Assembly: GCA_009841145.1 (NCBI GenBank)
Contig: VXMJ01000050.1
Coordinates: 1-35,328, forward strand
From: Caldilineaceae bacterium SB0661_bin_34
GTDB taxonomy: Bacteria > Chloroflexota > Anaerolineae > Caldilineales > Caldilineaceae
Direction: 5' to 3'
DNA: 35,328 nucleotides
In this document: piece after piece, positions 1 through 6,749 of the stretch
How positions within the stretch are numbered: position 1 is the stretch's first letter
Layout: each line of letters starts with the position of its first letter
Program-made: the position numbers and the translations under genes
Notes under the pieces: generated by a model
Told to the model about the DNA's origin: nothing
What the model saw: only the letters and a program-made list of their open reading frames with translations
Database searches by the model: none

Positions 1-119
1 CACCGTCGCCAGGCATCCGACCGCACCTGTCCACACAGGACCGCGATCCGCGCCAGCCGGTCGTACTTGGCCGCGTTCAGCCCTTGGCTGTGAAGTACAC
101 GCGTGACCTTCTCAGCCAT
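1..119 (-). CDS. tnpB: TnpB-like protein of an IS607-type element, N-terminal fragment
   Basis: Only the first ~39 codons are in the window; the rest runs off the left edge. The peptide begins MAEKVTRVLHSQGLNAAKYD and continues with a helix ending in VRSDAWRR, which resembles the N-terminus of TnpB proteins carried by IS607 elements (RNA-guided nucleases, ancestors of Cas12). The ATG at 119 lies 8 bp inside the end of the recombinase reading frame, so the two were translationally coupled. The call rests on this short N-terminus plus the IS607 recombinase next to it. Nuclease motifs (RuvC) cannot be seen here. Confidence 0.55.
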   Translation of the reverse strand, partial: MAEKVTRVLHSQGLNAAKYDRLARIAVLCGQVRSDAWRR

Positions 120-700
120 TGGTGGTGTCCTCCTGGATTTGCTTGTGACAGGCGCGCAGGCCAGACAGGCGGCCGGAGAAGGTGTCGACGATGGCCATCA
201 GGTCCTCGACCAACTCCGCCCGGGGCGACAGGCTTGCCTGGTTGACAACCGTGAGGGTGGAACCGTGTTGCTTGGCGAAATGCTCGAACCAGTCGAAACC
301 GAAACGGGTCAGGCGGTCTCTGTGGGTGATCGCCCATTCCTCAATGCGTTCCATCAGCGCCAGGAACACCGGGCGCTTAAAGTCCAGGCCGCCCCCGATT
401 TCCGACCGCCATTCATCCACGGCCACACCCGCGCCCAGACAGTACGCCTCCATGGCCGCGACCTAGCGTTCCAGATCGTCCTCCTGACCCCGGCGGGACA
501 CCCAGCAGTAGACCACAGTCAGACCCTTGGGGGACTCGTCTCCCTCTCCCAGGAACCGCAAGCATCGGCCTCCGTGTAGTACCGCCGCCCCGTCGCGGTC
601 CAGCGGGCCGGGAACGTGCCATTGCGGTCCATGACGCGCAACTGATGCGCCGAGCGCCCCACGCGGTACCGAACTGGGAAATGCGATAGATCTTGTCCAT
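112..700 (-). pseudogene. tnpA: IS607-family serine recombinase (TnpA), decayed
   Basis: All parts of an IS607 TnpA are readable, but in three frames. The ATG at 700 starts MDKIYRISQFG (MerR-like DNA-binding start). A one-base loss near 665 moves to a frame reading VGRSAHQLRVMDRNGTFPAR and ending TGRRYYTEADA. A second shift near 560 leads to GLTVVYCWVSRRGQEDDLER, which carries the catalytic serine region of serine recombinases. An amber TAG at 462-464 stands where CAG (Gln) is expected. After it, codons 453-112 read MEAYCLGAGVAVDEW and then DRLTRFGFDWFEHF, ending in the usual LVEDLMAIVDTFSGRLSGLR tail. Two frameshifts and a nonsense codon make this copy inactive, unless TnpB or another recombinase acts in trans. 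The family call is firm from motif order. Confidence 0.8.
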
Positions 701-732
701 AGCCACACAATGCCATATGCACCCTTACAATA

Positions 733-2199
733 TCAAGGGCTTGTTGATACTCCGAGGCTGCACAGCAGATCGGCATAGGAACCGGTCAGTTCCACGATGC
801 CTCCCACGCGCCCGTTGCCTTCCACAACCAGGAATTCGTCGGCACTCGAGTGGCCGCTGGCATATCCCAGACCGGTACTGCCCAGGACCTTGAGCCCCAG
901 CATCTGGCTGAAATAGCCGGTGGGGCCACTGGCACCGCGCCGGGGCCAAACCATGGGTTCCACGCTCCAGTCGGCAAACACTCCCAGGGCCGACTGGGCC
1001 AGATCGTCGTGCAGGTCCAGGCTTTGGGCCCCAACCGACATCAGCACTTCGAGATGGATGTCGGTGTAGCCCTGGGCATCCAGATGCTCGCGTATCCGTT
1101 CCAGGCAGGTCTGCGAATCCAAGTCCGGCGGCAGACGGTGGTCAATGGTGCATCGGGCCTCGTGCGGCAAGGTCCAAAGCGTGGTGCCTGGTCCCGTGAA
1201 ACCTGCGCGGATGCCGTTGATGTTCATGGTCGGCAGGAAACAATAGCGGCTGAACACCTCGGAACCCGTTGCGTCGTTGACGAAGCAGGGCACCTGATCG
1301 GCCCGCCCAATGCCGGGAACACCGGCCGCCTCGTTGTTTTGGTAACGGGCCGCCAGATCCTCCACCAGTTGCAGGTCCACGGCCGTGGGTTCGCGCAACC
1401 CATCCAGGAAACCCGGAACCGTAATGTTGCCGGAGGCGGGATCGTACAGGGTGGACAGGGCATGCACCAGACGCCAGACCGGATGGTCCACGACCCCCAT
1501 GGTGGAGGAATGGGTCGGCGCTCCCTGCGGGCCGCGTCCCCAATCTTCCCCGCTGCACCGCATTTCAATGTGCAGGCACCCCTTGTTGCCGAGGGCCAAG
1601 TCCACGGCACCGGCGGCATTCTGGCACGGACCGGGTGACAGCATGCCCGATGCCCGGGACAACGGTTCCCGATAGCGCTCGATCAGTTGGGGGACATGCA
1701 GACTGCCAACAAACTCCTCGCCCTCGCACACGAACATGAGATTGACCGGCAGGGAGCCGCGCACCTGCTGCACCACCTCAATCGCATTGAGGAATGCCAT
1801 GAACCCGCCCTTGTTGGAGGCACCGCGCCCATACAACACCTGGGGAAAGTCGGGATGGGATGTGACCACACCCTCAAAGGGATCGTGGGTCCAGCCCGTG
1901 CCCACAATATTGGTGTCGAAGAACCCGTACACCGCCAGGGTCTGGGCGGCGCCGGCATCCAAGTGGGCCCACACGGCCGGCAGATCCGGCGTCTCGGCAA
2001 TCTCCACCTCCTGGCATCCAATCTGCAGAAAACTTTCGGAGAGCAGTTCGGCGCATTCCCGCACGCCCAAATTGCCTTCGCTGACACTGGGCTGGGCCAT
2101 GTAGCTTCGGATCCGTTCCAGATGGTCTGGAAACACCTCCCGAATATGAGCATGGAGATCGGCATTGACGGTTGACTGCAACATTGGAACAGACCTCAT
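733..2199 (-). CDS. M20/M25/M40 family hydrolase (peptidase/deacylase-like)
   Basis: The 488-residue product has the M20 plan: catalytic half, inserted dimerisation domain (THSSTMG around 230) and a C-terminal catalytic segment with GHSSADEF. The start at 2199 overlaps the stop of the upstream permease gene by ATGA. An internal ATG at 2184 has a better Shine-Dalgarno (GAGG ~9 nt upstream) and would remove five residues. Downstream position in a DppBC-type operon suggests hydrolysis of an imported peptide or amide (inference). Several metal-ligand positions look unusual. The usual GHxD motif reads GFFD (92-95). The GRGxxD motif reads GRGASNKG (124-131) without the aspartate. The EE pair is EEF (161-163). 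It may be a divergent subfamily, a one-metal enzyme, or a non-catalytic member. No frameshift is present. Confidence 0.85.
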   Translation of the reverse strand: MRSVPMLQSTVNADLHAHIREVFPDHLERIRSYMAQPSVSEGNLGVRECAELLSESFLQIGCQEVEIAETPDLPAVWAHLDAGAAQTLAVYGFFDTNIVGTGWTHDPFEGVVTSHPDFPQVLYGRGASNKGGFMAFLNAIEVVQQVRGSLPVNLMFVCEGEEFVGSLHVPQLIERYREPLSRASGMLSPGPCQNAAGAVDLALGNKGCLHIEMRCSGEDWGRGPQGAPTHSSTMGVVDHPVWRLVHALSTLYDPASGNITVPGFLDGLREPTAVDLQLVEDLAARYQNNEAAGVPGIGRADQVPCFVNDATGSEVFSRYCFLPTMNINGIRAGFTGPGTTLWTLPHEARCTIDHRLPPDLDSQTCLERIREHLDAQGYTDIHLEVLMSVGAQSLDLHDDLAQSALGVFADWSVEPMVWPRRGASGPTGYFSQMLGLKVLGSTGLGYASGHSSADEFLVVEGNGRVGGIVELTGSYADLLCSLGVSTSP

Positions 2200-3140
2200 C
2201 GGAGAGAATGGGGGTCAAAGGCATCGCGCAAACCGTCGCCCAGGAAGTTCACACAAAGGACGGTAACCAAAATCATGATGCCGGGGAACAGCGCGATCCA
2301 CGGGGCGTTCAGGAGGTAGGCCTGGGCCCGGTTGAGCATGCTGCCCCAAGTGGCCGTTGGAGGTTGGATGCCCAATCCCAGAAAGCTCAGGGACGCCTCG
2401 AAAATAATGGCCCTGCCCACATCCAGCGTCGCCGCCACCACGACAGGCGCCAGTGTGTTCGGAACGATGTGGCGCACCAGTATGCGGCCCGCCTGACAAC
2501 CCAGTGAACGAGCACCGAGCACGAAATCCCGCTCCTTGAGCGACAAGACCTGGGCCCGCACGATGCGGCTGGTGGGCATCCAGGACAGCGTGCCGATCAC
2601 CAGGGTGATGAAGGCGATATTGCCTACGCCGATGTGGTCTCCCAGAACCCGGGTCAGGACGATCAGGATAAAGAGCGTGGGGATACTCAACAGGGCATCG
2701 GTGATGCGCATGAGGACATTGTCGATCCACCCTGTGTTGTAACCCGAGATCGTCCCTACTGCAATCCCGATGACTACGCTGATACAAGCCGCCAGAAGGC
2801 CGATGCGCAGGGAGATCTGGCCGCCAAACAGGGTGCGCAGGAACATGTCGCGCCCCACGTCGTCAGTGCCGAAGGGATGTTCCCATGAAGGCGGACTGCG
2901 CATGGCCTGGACATCGATGAGATTGGCCTCGTCCTCGGACACGAAGAGGGAAACCCCGAAGCAGGCCACCACCAGGAACAGAAGCACGACCAGACTGACC
3001 ATGGCCGGCCGATGGCGGACAAACCGCTGCCGAAACATGGTCCACATCGTCTCCGGCGGGCGTGCCAGAGCGCCGGAAACCGCCATTTCCGCCAGGGGTG
3101 CCGCCTCGCGCAACCGGGAAGTGTCGCTGGATCCGGTCAT
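2196..3140 (-). CDS. dppC: ABC transporter permease, DppC/OppC type
   Basis: Inner-membrane permease of a peptide/nickel-type ABC importer, 314 residues from the ATG at 3140. A cytoplasmic N-terminal tail leads into the first membrane segment (MVSLVVLLFLVVACFGVSLF). Then come the periplasmic PFGTDDVGRDMF signature typical of DppC/OppC, further membrane segments, and the EAA-type loop (LGARSLGCQAGRILVRHIVPN) that docks on the ATPase. The motif FEASLSFLGLGIQPP is also family-typical. I chose 3140 because the ATG overlaps the dppB stop as ATGA and homology starts there; the open frame upstream (to 3296) is antisense-like sequence. It forms a heterodimer with the upstream DppB. No binding protein or ATPase gene is adjacent. 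Confidence 0.93.
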   Translation of the reverse strand: MTGSSDTSRLREAAPLAEMAVSGALARPPETMWTMFRQRFVRHRPAMVSLVVLLFLVVACFGVSLFVSEDEANLIDVQAMRSPPSWEHPFGTDDVGRDMFLRTLFGGQISLRIGLLAACISVVIGIAVGTISGYNTGWIDNVLMRITDALLSIPTLFILIVLTRVLGDHIGVGNIAFITLVIGTLSWMPTSRIVRAQVLSLKERDFVLGARSLGCQAGRILVRHIVPNTLAPVVVAATLDVGRAIIFEASLSFLGLGIQPPTATWGSMLNRAQAYLLNAPWIALFPGIMILVTVLCVNFLGDGLRDAFDPHSLR

Positions 3141-4102
3141 GAGTAGCTGATCCTCGGATCCACCACCGCATAGAAAATGTCGGCGATCAAATTGAACAGG
3201 ACCGTCATGACGGCCACAAACAGCATGACGGCCATCAACACGGGAATGTCGGTTCGTTCCGCCGCGGACCAGAATAGGCGGCCCACACCGGGCCAAGCGA
3301 ATATGGACTCAATGACGATGGTTCCCGAAAGGAAGTTGGGCAGGTCCAGTCCCACGAGCGTGACCAGGGGCAGGAGCACATTTTTCATGACGTGACGAAA
3401 GAGTACCGCCCGGCTCCGGAGGCCCTTGGCCGTTGCCGTACGAACGTAATCCAGTTGCAGCTGCTCCAGGATGGACGAGCGGATGTAGCGTACGTAACGG
3501 GCGCAAACCACCACCGACAGGGTGATGGCCGGCAGGATCACATGGCGTGAAACCTCAGCCAGTGTCTTGCCCTCGCTGAGGTCGTACATCCCGCCTACCG
3601 GTAGGGAAGGCAGCCCCCAGGCCTTGAACCGCACGGCAAAGAGATAGATCAGCATCAGGCCCAGCCAGAAGCTGGGGGTGGCAATTCCCAGGAAGCTCAG
3701 TGCCGTCACCGAATAGTCGAACAGCGAGTACTGGCGTATCGCGGTCAGGATACCCAGGATCAAGGCCACGCCCAGGATGAGCGCATAGGACACCGCAAAA
3801 AGGATCAAGGTGTTGGGGAGACGCTCCAGGATCATGTCCACCACGTCCTCCCGCGTGAAGTACGAGGTGCCCCAGTTGCCTGTGGCCATGTTCTTGAGCC
3901 AGTTCAGGTACTGAATGGGAACAGGCTGATCCAACCCGTACTTGGCCTTGAGACGGGCGATGTCGTCCGAAGTCAGTGACGCGTCCACGGTGTAGGCCGC
4001 CAGGGGATCGCCGGTGGCCTGGATGCTCAGGAAGACGATGAAGGAAATCAGGAACAGGAGGGGAATCGCCTGTATCACCCGCTTGAGAATGTAGGTTCTC
4101 AT
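3137..4102 (-). CDS. dppB: ABC transporter permease, DppB/OppB type
   Basis: First gene of the reverse operon, 321 residues, full family length. It begins MRTYILKRVIQAIPLLFLIS, the standard DppB first membrane segment. Next is a periplasmic loop (LKAKYGLDQPVPIQYLNWLK ... GNWGTSYFT), then five further membrane segments. The cytoplasmic EAA loop reads YVRTATAKGLRSRAVLFRHV, and the tail FNLIADIFYAVVDPRI is characteristic. It pairs with DppC to form the transmembrane channel for peptides or similar solutes; specificity cannot be read from permeases. No clear Shine-Dalgarno precedes the ATG. The solute-binding protein and two ATPases that usually accompany this pair are absent from the window. Confidence 0.94.
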   Translation of the reverse strand: MRTYILKRVIQAIPLLFLISFIVFLSIQATGDPLAAYTVDASLTSDDIARLKAKYGLDQPVPIQYLNWLKNMATGNWGTSYFTREDVVDMILERLPNTLILFAVSYALILGVALILGILTAIRQYSLFDYSVTALSFLGIATPSFWLGLMLIYLFAVRFKAWGLPSLPVGGMYDLSEGKTLAEVSRHVILPAITLSVVVCARYVRYIRSSILEQLQLDYVRTATAKGLRSRAVLFRHVMKNVLLPLVTLVGLDLPNFLSGTIVIESIFAWPGVGRLFWSAAERTDIPVLMAVMLFVAVMTVLFNLIADIFYAVVDPRISYS

Positions 4103-4460
4103 GGTTTAAAAAGACGATGCCCCGCCCGGACGAAAAGAGAAGTTGTGACGAATACCGGATTCTAGAGGATCACAGACATGCACCCTAACGGGGATCGGGG
4201 CTTGGGCATCTTGTTCAATCCCATGCCCTTCCCCCAGAGTGCCTGCCGGAGGAGGTCCGGAACCCGTTGGGCCGGTGGCAGCCGCTCACTCCTGCGACCG
4301 GTGGACCATCATCCCGACCAAGTCGCACGCTCTGTTTCAAACGCCCCTGTCCATGGCCGGCCCATCATTCTGACAAAATCAACCGCCAATCCAAGCGGGT
4401 AGGTCAAGCGCTCGAGGGTGCTGCCGTACAGAATCTCATCAGACAAGACACGGCGCACCA
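4103..4460. other. Intergenic region, no gene recognised
   Basis: Between the start of dppB and the TA promoter I see no convincing coding sequence on either strand. Short open frames here have no family resemblance and no Shine-Dalgarno. The dppB promoter must lie here on the reverse strand, but I could not pick one with confidence. Confidence 0.5.
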
Positions 4461-4489
4461 TTGAGGCCAACAGTGTCGATTCATATAAT
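4461..4489 (+). promoter_or_regulatory. Sigma-70-type promoter for the vapB-vapC pair
   Basis: TTGAGG at 4461-4466 is followed by a 17-nt spacer and a perfect TATAAT at 4484-4489. It lies 45 nt before the antitoxin start. The -10 match is exact and the spacing ideal, so this is a strong prediction; start-site mapping has not been done. Confidence 0.6.
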
Positions 4490-4507
4490 GCCTCACAGCA
4501 ACTCGAA

Positions 4508-4520
4508 TTGTGATTCACAA
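4508..4520. promoter_or_regulatory. Palindrome TTGTGA-T-TCACAA, likely TA operator
   Basis: A perfect 6-bp inverted repeat around one central T lies downstream of the -10 box and directly abuts the GGGAG ribosome-binding site (4521-4525) of the antitoxin. Antitoxins of this type commonly repress their own operon by binding such dyads. Binding here is inferred from position. Confidence 0.45.
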
Positions 4521-4533
4521 GGGAGCAAGCAAC

Positions 4534-4797
4534 ATGAACCAGCTCACGGTCCGGGGATTCGACGACGAACTGAGTTCTGCTGTGCGCCGTCTGGCCAAGA
4601 CCGAAGGAATTTCCCTGAACCAGGCAGCATTGAGACTGCTCAAAAAGGGTGCCGGTCTAACCGATAGCAAGGAGAACCCCCACGCGATAGGGTCCTCGCT
4701 GGACGACCTGTTCGGCGTGTGGAAACAGGATGAGGCGGAGAGTTTCGATGCTGCCCTCGAGATCTTTGAGACTGTGGACGAGTCAGCGTGGACATGA
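4534..4797 (+). CDS. vapB: VapB/FitA-like antitoxin (ribbon-helix-helix type)
   Basis: The 87-residue protein begins MNQLTVRGFDDELSSAVRRL, a short strand then helix typical of ribbon-helix-helix antitoxins (FitA/Arc-like), followed by EGISLNQAALRLLKKGAGL. The acidic C-terminal half (LFGVWKQDEAESFDAALEIF) should wrap the toxin. ATG 4534 is chosen because GGGAG stands 8 nt upstream; an upstream in-frame start lacks a site. The stop overlaps the toxin start as ATGA. A paralogue at 16261-16524 is about two-thirds identical by eye, gap-free along the full length. It presumably neutralises the PIN toxin and autorepresses through the palindrome at 4508-4520. Confidence 0.85.
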   Translation: MNQLTVRGFDDELSSAVRRLAKTEGISLNQAALRLLKKGAGLTDSKENPHAIGSSLDDLFGVWKQDEAESFDAALEIFETVDESAWT

Positions 4798-5192
4798 AGA
4801 TTCTGCTGGACTCCAATGCCTACTCCGCGTTTATGCGAGGCGCCCCCTCGGTACGAGGCCTGATACAAGCCGCCGAAGAGGTGCTGTTCTCGGCTGTCGT
4901 GGTAGGGGAACTACTTTACGGCTTTCGGCAGGGGGTGCACTTCGGTCGGAACCTTGCAGAACTCCGATCCTTCCTCGAACGTCCCTACGTGACCTTTGTA
5001 CCGGTCGGACCAGTAACTGCGGACCGCTATTCCCGAGTGATGACGGCGCTGAAAGCCAAGGGGCGGCCCATTCCCATCAACGACGTCTGGATTGCAGCCC
5101 ACGCGATGGAGACAGGTGCCGACCTTGTGTCGGCAGACAAGCACTTTGGATACGTTGATGGGATTGCCTGGGTGCGAATGGAAGCAAGTTGA
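4794..5192 (+). CDS. vapC: VapC-type PIN-domain toxin (ribonuclease)
   Basis: A 132-residue PIN-domain protein with the expected acidic residues: D6 (MKILLDSNAY), E39 (VVGELLYGF), D97 (PINDVWIAAHA) and D115 (VSADKHFGY). These coordinate Mg2+ for RNA cleavage; VapC toxins usually cut tRNA or rRNA. ATG 4794 overlaps the antitoxin stop, and an in-frame GTG lies two codons upstream (4788). Length is normal and no damage is seen, so this pair looks functional. Targets cannot be read from sequence. Confidence 0.9.
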   Translation: MKILLDSNAYSAFMRGAPSVRGLIQAAEEVLFSAVVVGELLYGFRQGVHFGRNLAELRSFLERPYVTFVPVGPVTADRYSRVMTALKAKGRPIPINDVWIAAHAMETGADLVSADKHFGYVDGIAWVRMEAS

Positions 5193-5263
5193 AATCCGAC
5201 AGGCGCGAAGCATGCAGGTTTCATTCCGCCCCCTGATTCCGGCGGTCCTGCACACCCAGGTTT

Positions 5264-5285
5264 CCCGCGACCATCAAGTCGCGGG
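5264..5285 (+). terminator. Stem-loop downstream of vapC
   Basis: CCCGCGAC (5264-5271) and GTCGCGGG (5278-5285) form an 8-bp GC-rich stem with a 6-nt loop, about 70 nt after the vapC stop. No run of T follows, so intrinsic termination is uncertain; it could protect the mRNA 3' end instead. Confidence 0.35.
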
Positions 5286-5484
5286 GCTCTCCGCGGCTGC
5301 CCAACCATGTACTGGGCAACTGCGCCGAGTGCTACGGCTGCCTAGTCGCCCACGAGTACATGGACGACACCGAGAGCAGCGGACATAACCAGCATGGACT
5401 GCATCCGTTCGCCAGTGCATCGCGCGTTGGCCTATGCTTAGGGACACCCGCCTCCCGCCCGCGTTCCCATACGGTTGCCCGCGC

Positions 5485-5766
5485 ATGTCCGCCCAGCGCC
5501 AGATCATCATGATCCTCTACCTGTCCAATTCCGCCCTGGACAGCGATGTCAGGGGCTGGACCATCTATGACGGGACCGGCCAAACCTACCCCACCACCGG
5601 AGACAGTGACACGCCGCCGTATCCCACGGGCCTGGCGGCGATGCAGGACGGCTGGCGCGTGATCCAGATGCCCCAGTTGATCCCCCCGGACAAGGATCTG
5701 GAATACACGACATCCTTCTTCAAGTTCGAGTATGTTTTCGAGAAGATGGTGGAGGTGGAGACATGA
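5485..5766 (+). CDS. Small conserved-looking protein of unknown function, coupled to PhyH-like gene
   Basis: A 93-residue protein from ATG 5485 (MSAQRQIIMILYLSNSALDS); a second ATG at 5509 (MILYLSNS) is possible, and neither has a strong Shine-Dalgarno. I do not recognise a family. It has a hydrophobic first strand, then a turn-rich centre (WTIYDGTGQTYPTTGDSDTP) and a C-terminal helix rich in aromatic and acidic residues (FFKFEYVFEKMVEVET). It has no signal peptide or cysteine cluster. The stop overlaps the start of the next gene by 4 bp (ATGA), so the two proteins are very probably made together; this could be an accessory subunit of the oxygenase. Coding is supported mainly by this coupling and by clean codon structure. 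Confidence 0.6.
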   Translation: MSAQRQIIMILYLSNSALDSDVRGWTIYDGTGQTYPTTGDSDTPPYPTGLAAMQDGWRVIQMPQLIPPDKDLEYTTSFFKFEYVFEKMVEVET

Positions 5767-6647
5767 CAACCGCGACCGTGAACCCCGAACTGTTGCTGAC
5801 TACAAACCAGATGGCGTCGTTTGCCGCACGCGGCTTCCTGCGCTTCGACAGTCTGGTGTCCGACGACCTCAACCGACGCGTCATGGACACCTTTGATGCC
5901 GGACCGGTTGCGCGTCCGGCCGCGGGTCTGCCGCTGTCCGAGGTCTATGCACCCGGATCGCCGTTGGACGACCTGATGCACCTGCCGGAAATCCAGGGCA
6001 TCGTCCAGAGCCTGGTCGGTCCCGACCCGCTGTTCGATCACCACGCCGTCCACATCCGCCAGCCCAACGAGGGCCGGGCCCAGGGCCTGCACGGAGACGC
6101 CATCATCGACACCCGGATGCACTTCGACATCCAGTTGATGTACTTCCCCCACGATACACCGCTGGAAATGGGCGGCACGCTCCTGTTGCCGGGCAGCCAG
6201 TTCCGCCGCATCAACGAATCGGACATCGCCCGCTACCAGAACTTCGTGGGCCAGATTCCCATGGTGTGCGAGGCGGGCACCGTGCTGGCCCTCCACCACG
6301 GGATTTGGCATTGCGGACGACGCAACCAGACGGATCGGGTCCGCTACATGTTCAAGATCCGGCTGAACCCCAAGGTACGCCAGCATCGGTTGTGGAATAC
6401 CGGTGATCTGGACGACCAGATGCAGGCCGATCCGGTGACCAACCTGGAAGCCAGGAACCGCACAGAGGAAAACATCTACTCCATCCTCTCCCGCCCCGAG
6501 CCGTGGTACGAGTTTCCGGTGGGCCGCCTGGAGATTGTGAATCGGGTCAAGTTCTGGCGGTTCCTGACCGGCAGCAACACCTTCGATCTCAGCTACTGGC
6601 TCACCCGGTTGGAGAACGAGCCCGAGAATCTGGCCCCGGCCGCCTGA
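5763..6647 (+). CDS. Phytanoyl-CoA dioxygenase (PhyH) family Fe(II)/2-oxoglutarate oxygenase
   Basis: The 294-residue product fits the PhyH family. Iron ligands are H110-G-D112 (GLHGDAIID) and H183 (HHGIWHCGRR). The 2-oxoglutarate-binding arginine is R192 or R194 (TDRVRYMFK). The middle of the fold reads GGTLLLPGSQFRR, as in family members. GGAGGTGGAG just upstream is a strong ribosome site. It should hydroxylate or otherwise oxidise an unknown small molecule in the cytoplasm. PhyH proteins act on many substrates besides phytanoyl-CoA (halogenated metabolites, ectoine, phosphonates). It is coupled to the upstream small gene and followed 102 bp later by a lipoprotein gene on the same strand. 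Confidence 0.88.
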   Translation: MTTATVNPELLLTTNQMASFAARGFLRFDSLVSDDLNRRVMDTFDAGPVARPAAGLPLSEVYAPGSPLDDLMHLPEIQGIVQSLVGPDPLFDHHAVHIRQPNEGRAQGLHGDAIIDTRMHFDIQLMYFPHDTPLEMGGTLLLPGSQFRRINESDIARYQNFVGQIPMVCEAGTVLALHHGIWHCGRRNQTDRVRYMFKIRLNPKVRQHRLWNTGDLDDQMQADPVTNLEARNRTEENIYSILSRPEPWYEFPVGRLEIVNRVKFWRFLTGSNTFDLSYWLTRLENEPENLAPAA

Positions 6648-6749
6648 ATTCGACGACCCGAGGAGCCGGAAATTCGGTTCGTCCAGATGTCCGTAGCAAC
6701 AGGCAACGTTGACGACGCTTCAACCAGACAAGACACGGAGGTCTCGAAG

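Noticed and set aside
850-1638. Forward open frame opposite the M20 gene
   Set aside because: No family resemblance and fully antisense to a recognised gene.
5281-5484. Forward frame reading LGNCAECYGCLVAHEYMDDT
   Set aside because: Cysteine-rich and tempting, but it has no start codon in frame and runs into the next gene in a different frame; no family recognised.
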